DNA of 64,000 bases from Gammaproteobacteria bacterium (GTDB taxonomy: Bacteria > Pseudomonadota > Gammaproteobacteria > GCA-001735895): contig JAAEMR010000193.1 of NCBI GenBank assembly GCA_024225395.1, positions 58,713-122,712 of the forward strand. The letters run 5' to 3'. Numbering within the stretch: the first letter of the stretch is position 1; every line of letters begins with the position of its first letter. Both the position numbers and the translations under genes were made by a program. The notes under the pieces are model-generated. The model was not told where the DNA came from. It was given only the letters and a program-made list of their open reading frames with translations, and ran no database searches. This document shows, piece after piece, positions 36,501 to 44,400 of the stretch.

Positions 36501-37037
36501 GGAAACAGATTGTTGACCAGTAGATGCATTAACATTTGCAGGAGTGATTGAAAGCGAATCAAGGGTCGGCAGTAATAAATCTGCATTATCGTTAACAACA
36601 TTAAATAAAGTGGGAAACCCCAGTAAAGTCAGGTCGTTCACATTATAGTTTTGACTATTTCCAGCAGCATCAGTCACTGATATTTTTATCAGTTCATAAT
36701 CACCTTCTGCTGCAAATGCTGGAACCGTAAATTCTAATGATCCTGAATTTACCGGGGTAACTGTAGCTGGCAAAAATGTTTGAGTTTCCCATAAGTTACC
36801 TGACGGATTATTAAATGTAATTACAACATTATCGATGCCAATATTATCGGTGGCCTGAAAATTAATCGTTACAACCTGTTCACCACTCGTTGCATCTACA
36901 TTAGTTGAGGAGATTGAAAGCGAATCGAGCGTCGGTAGTAATGAATCTGCTAAAGAAACAGAACTGTAAAAAGCTATAAAAAAAAATAAGCCAATATTAA
37001 ACAGGTTTTTTACTTTCTCAGATATACGTATCAACAC
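33531..37037 (-). CDS. Giant modular surface protein with choice-of-anchor U domain
   Basis: 1168 residues. A signal peptide ([12 protein letters not shown]) is followed by three tandem ~115-residue Ig-like repeats, each starting LPTLDSLSI and ending GFPTLFNV or similar. Residues ~390-510 are thrombospondin-type-3 calcium repeats ([30 protein letters not shown]). Then come an HYR-like part, a Calx-beta-like part ([14 protein letters not shown]), a PKD-like part and a choice-of-anchor U domain ([36 protein letters not shown]). A Gly-rich hydrophobic tail ([20 protein letters not shown]) with basic end looks like a sorting signal. Probably an adhesin anchored at the cell surface. Confidence 0.8.
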   Translation of the reverse strand: MLIRISEKVKNLFNIGLFFFIAFYSSVSLADSLLPTLDSLSISSTNVDATSGEQVVTINFQATDNIGIDNVVITFNNPSGNLWETQTFLPATVTPVNSGSLEFTVPAFAAEGDYELIKISVTDAAGNSQNYNVNDLTLLGFPTLFNVVNDNADLLLPTLDSLSITPANVNASTGQQSVSVNFQVTDNIGVDFVGVVFYNPAGDSWESKIFWFNTLNPVNTGTLNFMVSAFAAEGDYSLVSISITDMAGNNKWYTANDLQSLGFPTLFNVINTNADSILPTLDSLSITPAIIDVTSNEQLVTVNFQVTDNIGIEFVGVVFDDPAGNSWKTQVFLPDTDTPTPINTGLLEFTVPVLSTEGDYSIFAISVTDIVGNNQWYTTDDLISLGFPTKFKVTIDTDGDSVEDINDNCPLISNTDQANTDGDGLGDSCDPDDDNDGVLDTTDKFPLDATESIDTDNDRTGNNADDDDDGDGIPDEVEDDAGLNPLNKDDALLDLDNDGKNNLQEFIDGTDINIDDVPPAFIAPDDLFLNSTGVLTAVNLAQIEVVDSKDGILFAAADKQGPFSSGQHQIIWTVSDNMGNTTQDVQLINIKPLVELDIDKLIGEGQTTLLTFTLNGSALQYPVLVNYTISGSSDSNDHNAIDGTLTINDGKAGYLEVNIFDDNIDELSETLVITLVSATHAVLPVNLKQTITIVADSIAPISSLSVMQNSKQTLNIIKTQGEVKIISSVRDPNVGETHSYDWSLTDNNLVDSDTDNSTFSFDPLSLNSGLYEVALQVTDQTGLSSSVLLWVNVLDVETSLSSSDDMDNDGILDAYEGATDSDGDGIADYLDDIAQAKNILPLPNGKIMQVANGLVLKIGQSAFGGNSVTATTTMSDIDSYGGAVAGVSSIHIGFAAISSIFDFIIEGLAQPGDVASLVIGLESPLPENAVYRKFLPQTGWISLVAGNGYNIESAKSDSGVCPDVGSSLYMDELTAGDDCIRLTLVDGGEYDGDGVVNGIIEDPAVIAVATEPPVLSEVPDISIVENGVLHLNSNDAELVQYVTDMDTDVTDIQFSILNADSIDSRFGISIGMEGVSFMDRSDNSIHSHPVDGFSGTTLVQLQAKDLENNLSNVITFSFTITALPSTKETSSGGGVFNFWMILVLLFLSIFYAQLSRVRAGLIFSNIAT

Positions 37038-37224
37038 TCTTTACCTCTTTTGCCATCCTTTCTTAATAGCCAATTTTCATAGTATAAATATAACTCCAGA
37101 CTTTAGAAGCGATTAACGTCACACATCCTCAATTTAATAATCCTGTCGTATTTATCAATTTTGAGAAAAGCTACTCATAATTTATAATCGATAAGTAGTT
37201 AAACCAATAGTAGAGTGAGCTCAA

Positions 37225-38649
37225 ATGACTACCTTCTCTAGTACAACTCGATATTTACATGGTCAAACTCCTGCTCACTTACTGCGCCCGAAAGTAAGGT
37301 TACAACCCATTCAATCCGGGGAAGGAACACCCAGTGTAGATTTAGCCGATCTGACTGAAATTGTTGATGATGTAGCTATCGTGTTGCCGGCTATCAGGAT
37401 TAAATCACCCGAACACTGGCAGCAGGTGGTCAGCCAGCTTGATGATGATATCGATGCCATTATTCCTGTTAGCATACCCAGTTATCCCACAGAAATATGG
37501 AACTCACACCCTCAACCTCTGGCCGAACGTGGACTGCCTTTTATCTTCTGGCCTCTGATAAAATTTGATGAGCCTGATTTCTGGCGCTGGTCAGCCCGGG
37601 ACATGTTGCAGGCCATTGGAGTTGATGTACAACTGGTAAAAAATAATAAAGAAGGTTTAACACTGCTACGGGCATTGGCCATGAAACGCTTTCTTACTAA
37701 TAGCAAACTGGTCGTGTTTGGCACCCAGAATTTTCCCTGGAATGCCCATGCAGCAGGTCACCTGATAACCGAAAGCCTCGGTACTGAAATCATAGTCAAG
37801 CCTTTATCAGCCTATCGAGATAAGTACCATCATTTTAATGATGAGTTAGTGCAAAAAATTTGGTCAGAGCGTGGCGCCCGGTATGACAACAAAAGCTGTA
37901 ATGACAAAGAATTACAAACAGCCATACGAAGTTATCTAAGCATCAAAAGCATTCTCGAACAGGAACAGGCACTGGGATTTGGTGTTAACTGTTTCGGAGA
38001 TCTCATCCCTGCTGGCAGTCGGGATGTCCCCTGTCTGGCACAGTTACTGTTACGGGAGGACGGCTATATTGCAGCCTGTGATGGTGACTATCTGGCAATG
38101 ATGAGCATGGTTCTGACCAGCTATTTCCTGGATAAACCCTGCATGATGTCAAACATGTACCCGGTTCAATATATCGGTGCGCTTAGCGATCATTTTGGAG
38201 ATCCTTTATCACCGGAGGAATCACGTTTTCCACGTCAACAGTGGACAAACATTGCGCGCCTTGCCCACTGCGGCTTTGTCGGCATCGTATCCCCGGAAAT
38301 GACTCCTGATAACAAGAACTGCCTGAAAGACTGGGGTGGTACTTTTGAAATTCCACGTGATGGTCGTGGTTGTGGATGCGATGGAGATTTGGCTGCTGGT
38401 GAAAAAATAACAGTAATAGAGTTAAAATTTGATGGAGAAACGCTGCTAATTGCCGATGCAGAGACTATTGAAACAACACGTCATAATGATATGCCACATA
38501 ATGAGTCAACCGGATTATTAAAATTTCGAAACCTGCCGGATTTTATTGACAATATCAGCCGTGAACACACCGTAATTGTTTACGGAAATCATGTCCGTGA
38601 CTATGAAATTTTAGCCAGTGTGCTGAATTTACAGGCAAAGGTCTTTTAA
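37225..38649 (+). CDS. L-fucose/L-arabinose isomerase-like protein
   Basis: 474 residues, soluble. The overall pattern fits the sugar-isomerase-like superfamily: an N-terminal Rossmann half (DDIDAIIPVSIPSYPTEIW), a middle part with LVVFGTQNFPWNAHAAGHLI and a C-terminal half with DGDYLAMMSMVLTSYFLDKP, SNMYPVQYIG and a cysteine-rich GRGCGCDGDLAAGEKITVIE. The last motif is not one I know from classical AraA or FucI, which are also longer. The gene stands alone with no sugar transporter or kinase beside it, so an isomerase function is only a fold-level suggestion. Confidence 0.6.
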   Translation: MTTFSSTTRYLHGQTPAHLLRPKVRLQPIQSGEGTPSVDLADLTEIVDDVAIVLPAIRIKSPEHWQQVVSQLDDDIDAIIPVSIPSYPTEIWNSHPQPLAERGLPFIFWPLIKFDEPDFWRWSARDMLQAIGVDVQLVKNNKEGLTLLRALAMKRFLTNSKLVVFGTQNFPWNAHAAGHLITESLGTEIIVKPLSAYRDKYHHFNDELVQKIWSERGARYDNKSCNDKELQTAIRSYLSIKSILEQEQALGFGVNCFGDLIPAGSRDVPCLAQLLLREDGYIAACDGDYLAMMSMVLTSYFLDKPCMMSNMYPVQYIGALSDHFGDPLSPEESRFPRQQWTNIARLAHCGFVGIVSPEMTPDNKNCLKDWGGTFEIPRDGRGCGCDGDLAAGEKITVIELKFDGETLLIADAETIETTRHNDMPHNESTGLLKFRNLPDFIDNISREHTVIVYGNHVRDYEILASVLNLQAKVF

Positions 38650-38740
38650 ATGGAATATAGCTGCTTTAGACAATGATATCTCAGCATTATTTCATATTAA
38701 AGCTACTATAATAATGTATATAAATACTTTGGAGCTATAA

Positions 38741-39697
38741 ATGTCAGATCTAATGAAGTCTATCGATGATCGTACTCGTTTAGCAGGTACAAATCGGTTA
38801 GAAGTCTTACTCTTTAACCTCGGTCGGGATACAGAGACAGGACGTAATGAACTATTCGGCATTAATGTTTTTAAAGTTAGAGAAGTCATGCATATACCCG
38901 AAATTACTCATGCTCCCGACATGCCGGATGGTGTGGAAGGCATTGTTAGTCTGCGCGGGGTCATGGTGCCGGTCATTAATTTACCCAAATTTTGTAAAAT
39001 TAACACGGATGATAAACCAGAGATTCTGATGATCACTGAATACAATAAACATGTTCAGGGGTTTTTGGTTAAATCGGTAGATACTATTAAAAGATTAAAC
39101 TGGGATGATGTTAAAGAACCCCCTCAAATGTTGGCAAATCGACTTGGAGGTCTGGTAACAGCAGTAACAGAACTCGAAGATAAGAGCCTTGTTTTGATTA
39201 TGGATGTAGAAAGAGTACTGGCTGAAACAGCAGAGTTCTATAACAGTGATGAACTTTTTGAAGGCATCGAAAAACATGAAGACGGCAAAAATATAACCAT
39301 CCTGTTTGCAGATGACTCACGCATTGCCCGGCAACAAATACAGGATACGCTGAAACACATGGACTTTAATTATATAAGCACCAATAATGGTGCCGAGGCC
39401 TGGGATAAGTTAACTCAATTTGCCGATCAGGCTGAAGCTAATGGTGGGTCTATCTCTAATCATATATCGATAGTGATTACAGATGTAGAAATGCCTGAAA
39501 TGGATGGTTATGTATTAACCAGAAATATTAAAGGTGATCCCCGGTTAAAAAACATACCTGTCATTATGCACTCATCACTTTCATCAGAAGCTAACCAGGC
39601 ACTGGGTAAAGGAGTAGGTGCTGATGCTTACGTCCCTAAATTTGAACCCCTGGAATTAGCATCAACTTTGAACAATATTATTGAAAATCAACTTTAA
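38741..39697 (+). CDS. cheV: Chemotaxis coupling protein CheV
   Basis: 318 residues: CheW domain (~20-175; FGINVFKVREVMHIPEIT, GIVSLRGVMVPVINLP) fused to a receiver domain (~185-318) with phosphorylatable Asp248 in IVITDVEMPEMDGY, acidic pair FADDSR and the conserved KPxx-like position occupied by PKFEP. CheV couples chemoreceptors to CheA and helps adaptation. It is monocistronic with a GGAG ribosome site, and no other che gene is near; the only chemoreceptor sequence in the window is the dead remnant at 5503. Confidence 0.93.
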   Translation: MSDLMKSIDDRTRLAGTNRLEVLLFNLGRDTETGRNELFGINVFKVREVMHIPEITHAPDMPDGVEGIVSLRGVMVPVINLPKFCKINTDDKPEILMITEYNKHVQGFLVKSVDTIKRLNWDDVKEPPQMLANRLGGLVTAVTELEDKSLVLIMDVERVLAETAEFYNSDELFEGIEKHEDGKNITILFADDSRIARQQIQDTLKHMDFNYISTNNGAEAWDKLTQFADQAEANGGSISNHISIVITDVEMPEMDGYVLTRNIKGDPRLKNIPVIMHSSLSSEANQALGKGVGADAYVPKFEPLELASTLNNIIENQL

Positions 39698-39905
39698 CTC
39701 TCCATTTAAAGGGGTGATTGAAATTTTATCTAAATGATCGTATTTTATGGTCTCCACAAGAATCAAAAATAGATTTAAGTTGTATTGTGCTGTAACCAGA
39801 TAATTTTGTACTTGATCAACAGGTCAATATCTGGTTTTCCACATTAAGCTATACTAAAGAGGCAGTTGTTCAGTCAGTTCATCCACACTTAAGTAAACTT
39901 TATAC

Positions 39906-41450
39906 ATGATCAAAAGTTACTTTAATCGATTATTACTTATCATGCTGGGCTGTACTGGTGGATTTATTGCTGGTTGCGCTACAGTAAAAATAGAAAATGA
40001 ACGTGAAATTTCATTAGCATTTTCTAACTCTTTAGAAACATCGCTTGGACAACTGTCTGCCTCCGCCTCAGTCTCCCATGCTGAAAAGTCTGGATTTCTT
40101 ATACTGAATACAGGTCATGATGCCTTACTAAAACGTGTTTCGTTGCTAGTTAAGGCAGAAAAGGCAATCGACCTGCAATATTATATTTGGAATAGTGATA
40201 AATCGGGTAGATTATTAGCTCAACAATTATTGCTTGCTGCTGATAAAGGCATTCATGTTCGATTGCTTCTGGATGACTTTAGTGCGGGTAATCGTGACAC
40301 GCTATTGCTGATGATGAATGCCCATCCCAATATTGATATACGTATTTATAATCCCAATGCATCCCAAAACAAAATAGTAGGCTTTATAGGTGACTTCAAG
40401 CGTCTTAATCAGCGTATGCATAATAAATCGTTCATAGTAGATGGTAGCGTTGCAATAGTCGGTGGGCGAAATATTGGTGATGAATATTTCGATTTAAATC
40501 ATGAAATAAATTTCCGCGACAGGGACCTTCTTACAATTGGCCCCATAGTTACTGAAATTAGCAAAAGCTTTGATGTTTACTGGAATAATGAACGCGCTTT
40601 TTCAATCGGTCATCTTGTAAAAAATAAGCCTGATAAAGAGGAAATTTTGGCCTTCAGGAAGGAGATTAAGAGTAAAGTTCAACAGGATAATCTTGCTATT
40701 TTGTTTAATAACATTGAATTTGAAACCTGGTTCAGTGAATTGATCTGGGCTACAGCAGAAATCACCTATGATCAAACCCGGGCAATGGATGATAATAATC
40801 TCAATACACCTAAACAAGTTGCTAACACACTAATGGAAGTGGCTAAAAGAACAACTGAAGAGTTATTGATTGAGACAGCATATCTGGTGCCGGGTGATAA
40901 TGGCATAACATTATTAAAAGAACTTATAGCTAAAGGTGTAAAAGTGACTGCGTTAACAAATTCACTGGCATCTAATGATTTAACAACCAACCATTCCGGT
41001 TACGTACGCCGCCGTAAAGAGTTACTAAGAAATGGTGCTGAATTATTTGAACTTAAACCCGATGCTCAATCTTGCAAACATTTAGTTGAAGCTCCAAATG
41101 CCTGTAATGAGAATACATTATTTGGTTTACATGCTAAATCGATAGTATTTGACCGAAAAGTAGTATTTGTAGGTTCATTTAACCTTAATCAACGTTCTAT
41201 ATATCTCAACAGTGAACTGGGCCTGATTGTACACAGCACAGAACTGGCAGACAGGATTGCTGATGATATTAAAGAGAATTTATCTTTGCAAAATAGCTGG
41301 AAAGTTATATTGAATAATAAAGGAGATCTACAGTGGACGGGCATCAAAGATGGTGAAATCATTAACTACAACCATGAACCTGAAACTGGCTTCATGAGAC
41401 GCTTTAATTCAAAATTTTTCTCGATATTCCCAGTTGAGAAATATCTATAA
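39906..41450 (+). CDS. Phospholipase D-family lipoprotein (cardiolipin synthase C-like)
   Basis: 514 residues; lipobox FIAGC (Cys24). Two HKD catalytic motifs are complete: HNKSFIVDG (His172, Lys174, Asp179) followed by GGRNIGDEYF, and HAKSIVFDR (His409, Lys411, Asp416) followed by GSFNLNQRS. The start of the domain shows IDLQYYIWNSDKSGRLLAQQ. This layout matches the YmdC/ClsC branch of bacterial phospholipase D proteins that make cardiolipin from two phospholipids. The lipoprotein signal places it outside the cytoplasmic membrane. No ymdB-like partner is adjacent. Confidence 0.88.
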   Translation: MIKSYFNRLLLIMLGCTGGFIAGCATVKIENEREISLAFSNSLETSLGQLSASASVSHAEKSGFLILNTGHDALLKRVSLLVKAEKAIDLQYYIWNSDKSGRLLAQQLLLAADKGIHVRLLLDDFSAGNRDTLLLMMNAHPNIDIRIYNPNASQNKIVGFIGDFKRLNQRMHNKSFIVDGSVAIVGGRNIGDEYFDLNHEINFRDRDLLTIGPIVTEISKSFDVYWNNERAFSIGHLVKNKPDKEEILAFRKEIKSKVQQDNLAILFNNIEFETWFSELIWATAEITYDQTRAMDDNNLNTPKQVANTLMEVAKRTTEELLIETAYLVPGDNGITLLKELIAKGVKVTALTNSLASNDLTTNHSGYVRRRKELLRNGAELFELKPDAQSCKHLVEAPNACNENTLFGLHAKSIVFDRKVVFVGSFNLNQRSIYLNSELGLIVHSTELADRIADDIKENLSLQNSWKVILNNKGDLQWTGIKDGEIINYNHEPETGFMRRFNSKFFSIFPVEKYL

Positions 41451-41645
41451 TTTATGACTTAGTGTTAGACCAGATCTGGGCCATTGCATATTGTAGTGTT
41501 GGCATAGTGCTATTTAAGTCAGGTGCATGCTGCTCAATATGTTTAACCTGTTATAAATATTTCATTTAAGCACAACGTATGATTTAACGTTATACTTCCT
41601 TACATAAAAATAATAACGCCCGGAATTTAACCAAAGGTATATGCA

Positions 41646-42593
41646 ATGAGTGTTTCACCACCCTGTTACAAACAAAATCGTTTAAAACAGTTACGTGCCT
41701 TTTGCAAAGCGGTTGAAACAAAAAGTATCTCAAAAGCAGGAGAAGAGCTTTTCCTGTCACAACCCACCGTATCATTACAAATTAGAGCGCTGGAACGCGA
41801 ACTGTGTGTGCAGGTATTCGAACGTCGCGGCCCGGTAATTAACCTGACGCCCGATGGTAAAATTTTGTATGAACTATCCAAACCTTTGATTAATGGTATC
41901 GATAACCTGGCTAACAATTTTAATAACATGGCAGGACGTCTGGAGTCGGGTGAACTGCATATAACCGCCGGTCAAACCGCCTGCATGTACCTGTTACCCA
42001 AATATATTCACCGATTCAAACAGGAAAACCCCGGAGTTCATGTCAAACTTTCTAATAATACCGGCAAGGAAGGCCGTGTTTTATTAAAGTCAGATAGCGT
42101 AGATTTTGCCGTTGGAACTCAGGCTGCAGAAAGTGACAACATGATTTTCGAGCCTCTTTTTGAGTATGAACCCGTGTTAATTACTCCACTGGACCACCCG
42201 CTGGCAGGGAAAAAAAATATAACCCTGAAAGATATTTCACCTTATGGACTGATTTTGCCTCCCCGCGAATTATCCACCTGGCGTAAGGTCGATAAAATCT
42301 TTTCAGATAACGATGTGCCCTATCAGGTTTCGATGGAAGTTGGGGGCTGGGAAGTCATCAAGAAATACGTGGAAGAGGGTATGGGAATCTCGATTGTTAG
42401 TTGCCTGTGCCTGACCGGTGTCGAAAAACTATCAACCACATCATTAGCTAAGTATTTTCCCAGGCAAAAATATGGTGCTGTCATTCGACGTGGAAAGTTT
42501 TTAACGCCACAGGCTCGTAGCTTTCTGGAAATATTGTCTTCAAACAATTTTGATGAAATTTGTCCTGGCGCTACCAGTACCAGAATTGCATAA
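41646..42593 (+). CDS. LysR-family transcriptional regulator
   Basis: 315 residues: winged helix-turn-helix at ~12-75 (LRAFCKAVETKSISKAGEEL, LSQPTVSLQIRALERELC, FERRGPVINLTPDG) and a periplasmic-binding-type effector domain (LHITAGQTACMYLLPKYIHR, VDFAVGTQA, VEEGMGISIVSC). LysR proteins usually control a divergent neighbour or distant genes; here the neighbours are a phospholipase D gene in the same direction and a convergent kinase gene, so the target is not obvious. The region upstream contains a palindrome CCAGATCTGG at 41470-41479 that could be a site but is unproven. Confidence 0.9.
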   Translation: MSVSPPCYKQNRLKQLRAFCKAVETKSISKAGEELFLSQPTVSLQIRALERELCVQVFERRGPVINLTPDGKILYELSKPLINGIDNLANNFNNMAGRLESGELHITAGQTACMYLLPKYIHRFKQENPGVHVKLSNNTGKEGRVLLKSDSVDFAVGTQAAESDNMIFEPLFEYEPVLITPLDHPLAGKKNITLKDISPYGLILPPRELSTWRKVDKIFSDNDVPYQVSMEVGGWEVIKKYVEEGMGISIVSCLCLTGVEKLSTTSLAKYFPRQKYGAVIRRGKFLTPQARSFLEILSSNNFDEICPGATSTRIA

Positions 42594-42657
42594 ATTTCGA
42601 AATACCTGCCAGGCCTGTAAAGCGTAAAGAATTCGTTTCTGAACTTTTGTGTTCCAA

Positions 42658-44058
42658 TTACTCATCATCAGAACTGTTTTGTTTTAGAATTTCAACACTG
42701 TGAGAAATATCACTTTCATCCATAATTTTAATTAACTTATTTACAATCATGGCGACATTTTGATATGAGTTATTTTGTATTCGTGTAATAAAGGCAATTT
42801 CATCTTTATTTACTGGCGGCAAATCACTTATTGCCCTGGGTCGTAGAAGAGTTTTAATCATTTTCCAGTCAGAAATCCGTTTCTTCGGATCTTTAATGAG
42901 TGAATCATCAATAAATTTCTTTAAATCACTATCTATTTCCGGGCGATATTTTTTTATGTCAGGAGGCGACTGTTTCACCTGCTTAGATAATAATTCATTT
43001 AATGAGGACGCTGAAAATGGTGGTGTTCCTGTGAGCAGGGTAAAAGCCATGATACCCATTGAATAAATATCAGCCTGTCCGTCAAATGGATTGCCCAGAA
43101 TAATCTCGGGTGCGAGATATTTCGGTGAGCCTAATACCATAGTTACCTCATTCTTCGGAGGTTTAGCGATACCAAAGTCAGTCAGTTTTACATTTCCCTG
43201 ATCATCAACGATTACATTAGCAGGTTTAATATCACGATGTATTATTCCCTTTTTACCCTGGGAGTGAGCATACTGCATAGCTCTTGCAAGCTGATGCATA
43301 ATATCCCTCGTCTCCTGAATACTCAAAGGACCTTTTTCTTTTAATATTTGATCCAGATCTTTGCCCGATAATCTCTCCATGACAATAAAACGTGTAGAGT
43401 ATTCATCGATTGACTCGTACACATTGACAATATTGGGATGGTTTAATTTTGCGATTATCTTCGCCTCATGTTCAAATCGATCCAGAAAATCCTGATTATG
43501 AGATAAATCATATTTCAGCATTTTTATAGCAACATTTCGTTCCAGCATCGGGTCATAGGCTTCAAATACTGTCGCCATATTACCTTCACCAATTTTCTTT
43601 ATAAGCGTATAGCGTCCGACCTTATTGATACCTCCATCTTGAGCCATGCGCTTACTCATTTGAGAAGTCATCGTGTCGGCAAAATGTTTATATTTTTCAA
43701 GTAAAAAATCAAACTCTTCCCTGGCAAGAGAAAAGACGACCGTTTTCACAATTGCAACTGCATCTGAGGAAAAGGGTACATTAGTTAACAATGAGACTTC
43801 GCCCAGGGTTGAGCCGTCAGTTAAATTAATCTGTCTCTTTATATGACCCAGTAGATTAGGGGTTTGTAACTCAACATTCCCACTAGACACGATATATAAG
43901 CAGGTAGCTTGCTTGCCGCTTTCAATAAGCTTTTCTCCTTTCTGGAAACGTTCAATCTGGAAACGTCTGGATATATCCTTTATGGCTGCTTTGTTAAGAC
44001 CCTTGAAAATATCAATGCCTGAAAGTAATGACTCGAATTTATTGGTAACTTCATTCAT
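42658..44058 (-). CDS. Ser/Thr protein kinase with N-terminal cNMP-binding domain
   Basis: 466 residues. An N-terminal cyclic-nucleotide-binding domain (~17-135; FQKGEKLIESGKQATCLYIV, DGSTLGEVSLLTNVPFSSDA) is joined to a full eukaryote-like kinase: glycine loop GEGNMATV (158-165), Lys179 in VAIKML, HRDIKPAN with catalytic Asp276, DFG at 294-296 and the APEI box. No transmembrane segment follows, so it is a soluble kinase. The cNMP domain keeps GEVSLL but has SSDA where cAMP binders have RxAT/S, so ligand binding is uncertain. It is divergent from acnB, with an FNR box between the two. Confidence 0.92.
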   Translation of the reverse strand: MNEVTNKFESLLSGIDIFKGLNKAAIKDISRRFQIERFQKGEKLIESGKQATCLYIVSSGNVELQTPNLLGHIKRQINLTDGSTLGEVSLLTNVPFSSDAVAIVKTVVFSLAREEFDFLLEKYKHFADTMTSQMSKRMAQDGGINKVGRYTLIKKIGEGNMATVFEAYDPMLERNVAIKMLKYDLSHNQDFLDRFEHEAKIIAKLNHPNIVNVYESIDEYSTRFIVMERLSGKDLDQILKEKGPLSIQETRDIMHQLARAMQYAHSQGKKGIIHRDIKPANVIVDDQGNVKLTDFGIAKPPKNEVTMVLGSPKYLAPEIILGNPFDGQADIYSMGIMAFTLLTGTPPFSASSLNELLSKQVKQSPPDIKKYRPEIDSDLKKFIDDSLIKDPKKRISDWKMIKTLLRPRAISDLPPVNKDEIAFITRIQNNSYQNVAMIVNKLIKIMDESDISHSVEILKQNSSDDE

Positions 44059-44199
44059 ATGTGTGTTCTATAGCTCTGCTGTTTCTTTTGCTTATCTTCA
44101 TGAATACAACCGGTTATTAACAAATAATACGCCAGGTTGAATTTTACATGTATTTAGGAGCCTGCTCGTCGACAGCCCCTAGTTAAACTTAGTATCAAA

Positions 44200-44213
44200 T
44201 TGATAAAAATCAA
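44200..44213. promoter_or_regulatory. Perfect FNR/Anr box TTGAT-AAAA-ATCAA
   Basis: An exact match to the FNR consensus TTGATNNNNATCAA. It lies 187 bases before the acnB ATG and 141 bases before the start of the divergent cNMP-kinase gene. A TCA just before it is part of the same AT-rich tract. FNR-type regulators act when oxygen is low, so acnB, the kinase gene, or both are probably oxygen-controlled. Which promoter it serves cannot be told by sequence. Confidence 0.7.
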
Positions 44214-44320
44214 TAAACGACTCACATTATGTTGGAACTGTTTATTGCAATACTTAACATTAACGCTTATCTCTTAACAAGTTTACTCGCTTAGATTAAA
44301 CTACCCCGCATCACAAACGT

Positions 44321-44378
44321 GGATTTTGCGAACAAAATCCGGGTTATACCTGTCTCAACACCATCATAGTCGGTGAGA
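44321..44378 (+). promoter_or_regulatory. Leader hairpins before acnB
   Basis: GGATTTTG-CGAA-CAAAATCC (44321-44340) is a perfect eight-pair stem with a four-base loop, 60 bases before the acnB start. A second, bulged stem follows at about 44353-44378 (TCTC..CACC with GGTGAGA). They precede a GAGG ribosome site. This could be a 5' untranslated control element of acnB, whose product is itself known to bind mRNA when its cluster is lost; no T-run makes termination unlikely. The remaining parts of the 342-base gap 44059-44400 show no gene. Confidence 0.45.
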
Positions 44379-44400
44379 TTTAACACTTTCGAGGTCCTCC

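Noticed and set aside
39812..39827. FNR-like TTGATCAACAGGTCAA before the phospholipase D gene
   Set aside because: The spacer is six rather than four bases and one half site has a mismatch, so it does not fit the FNR consensus.
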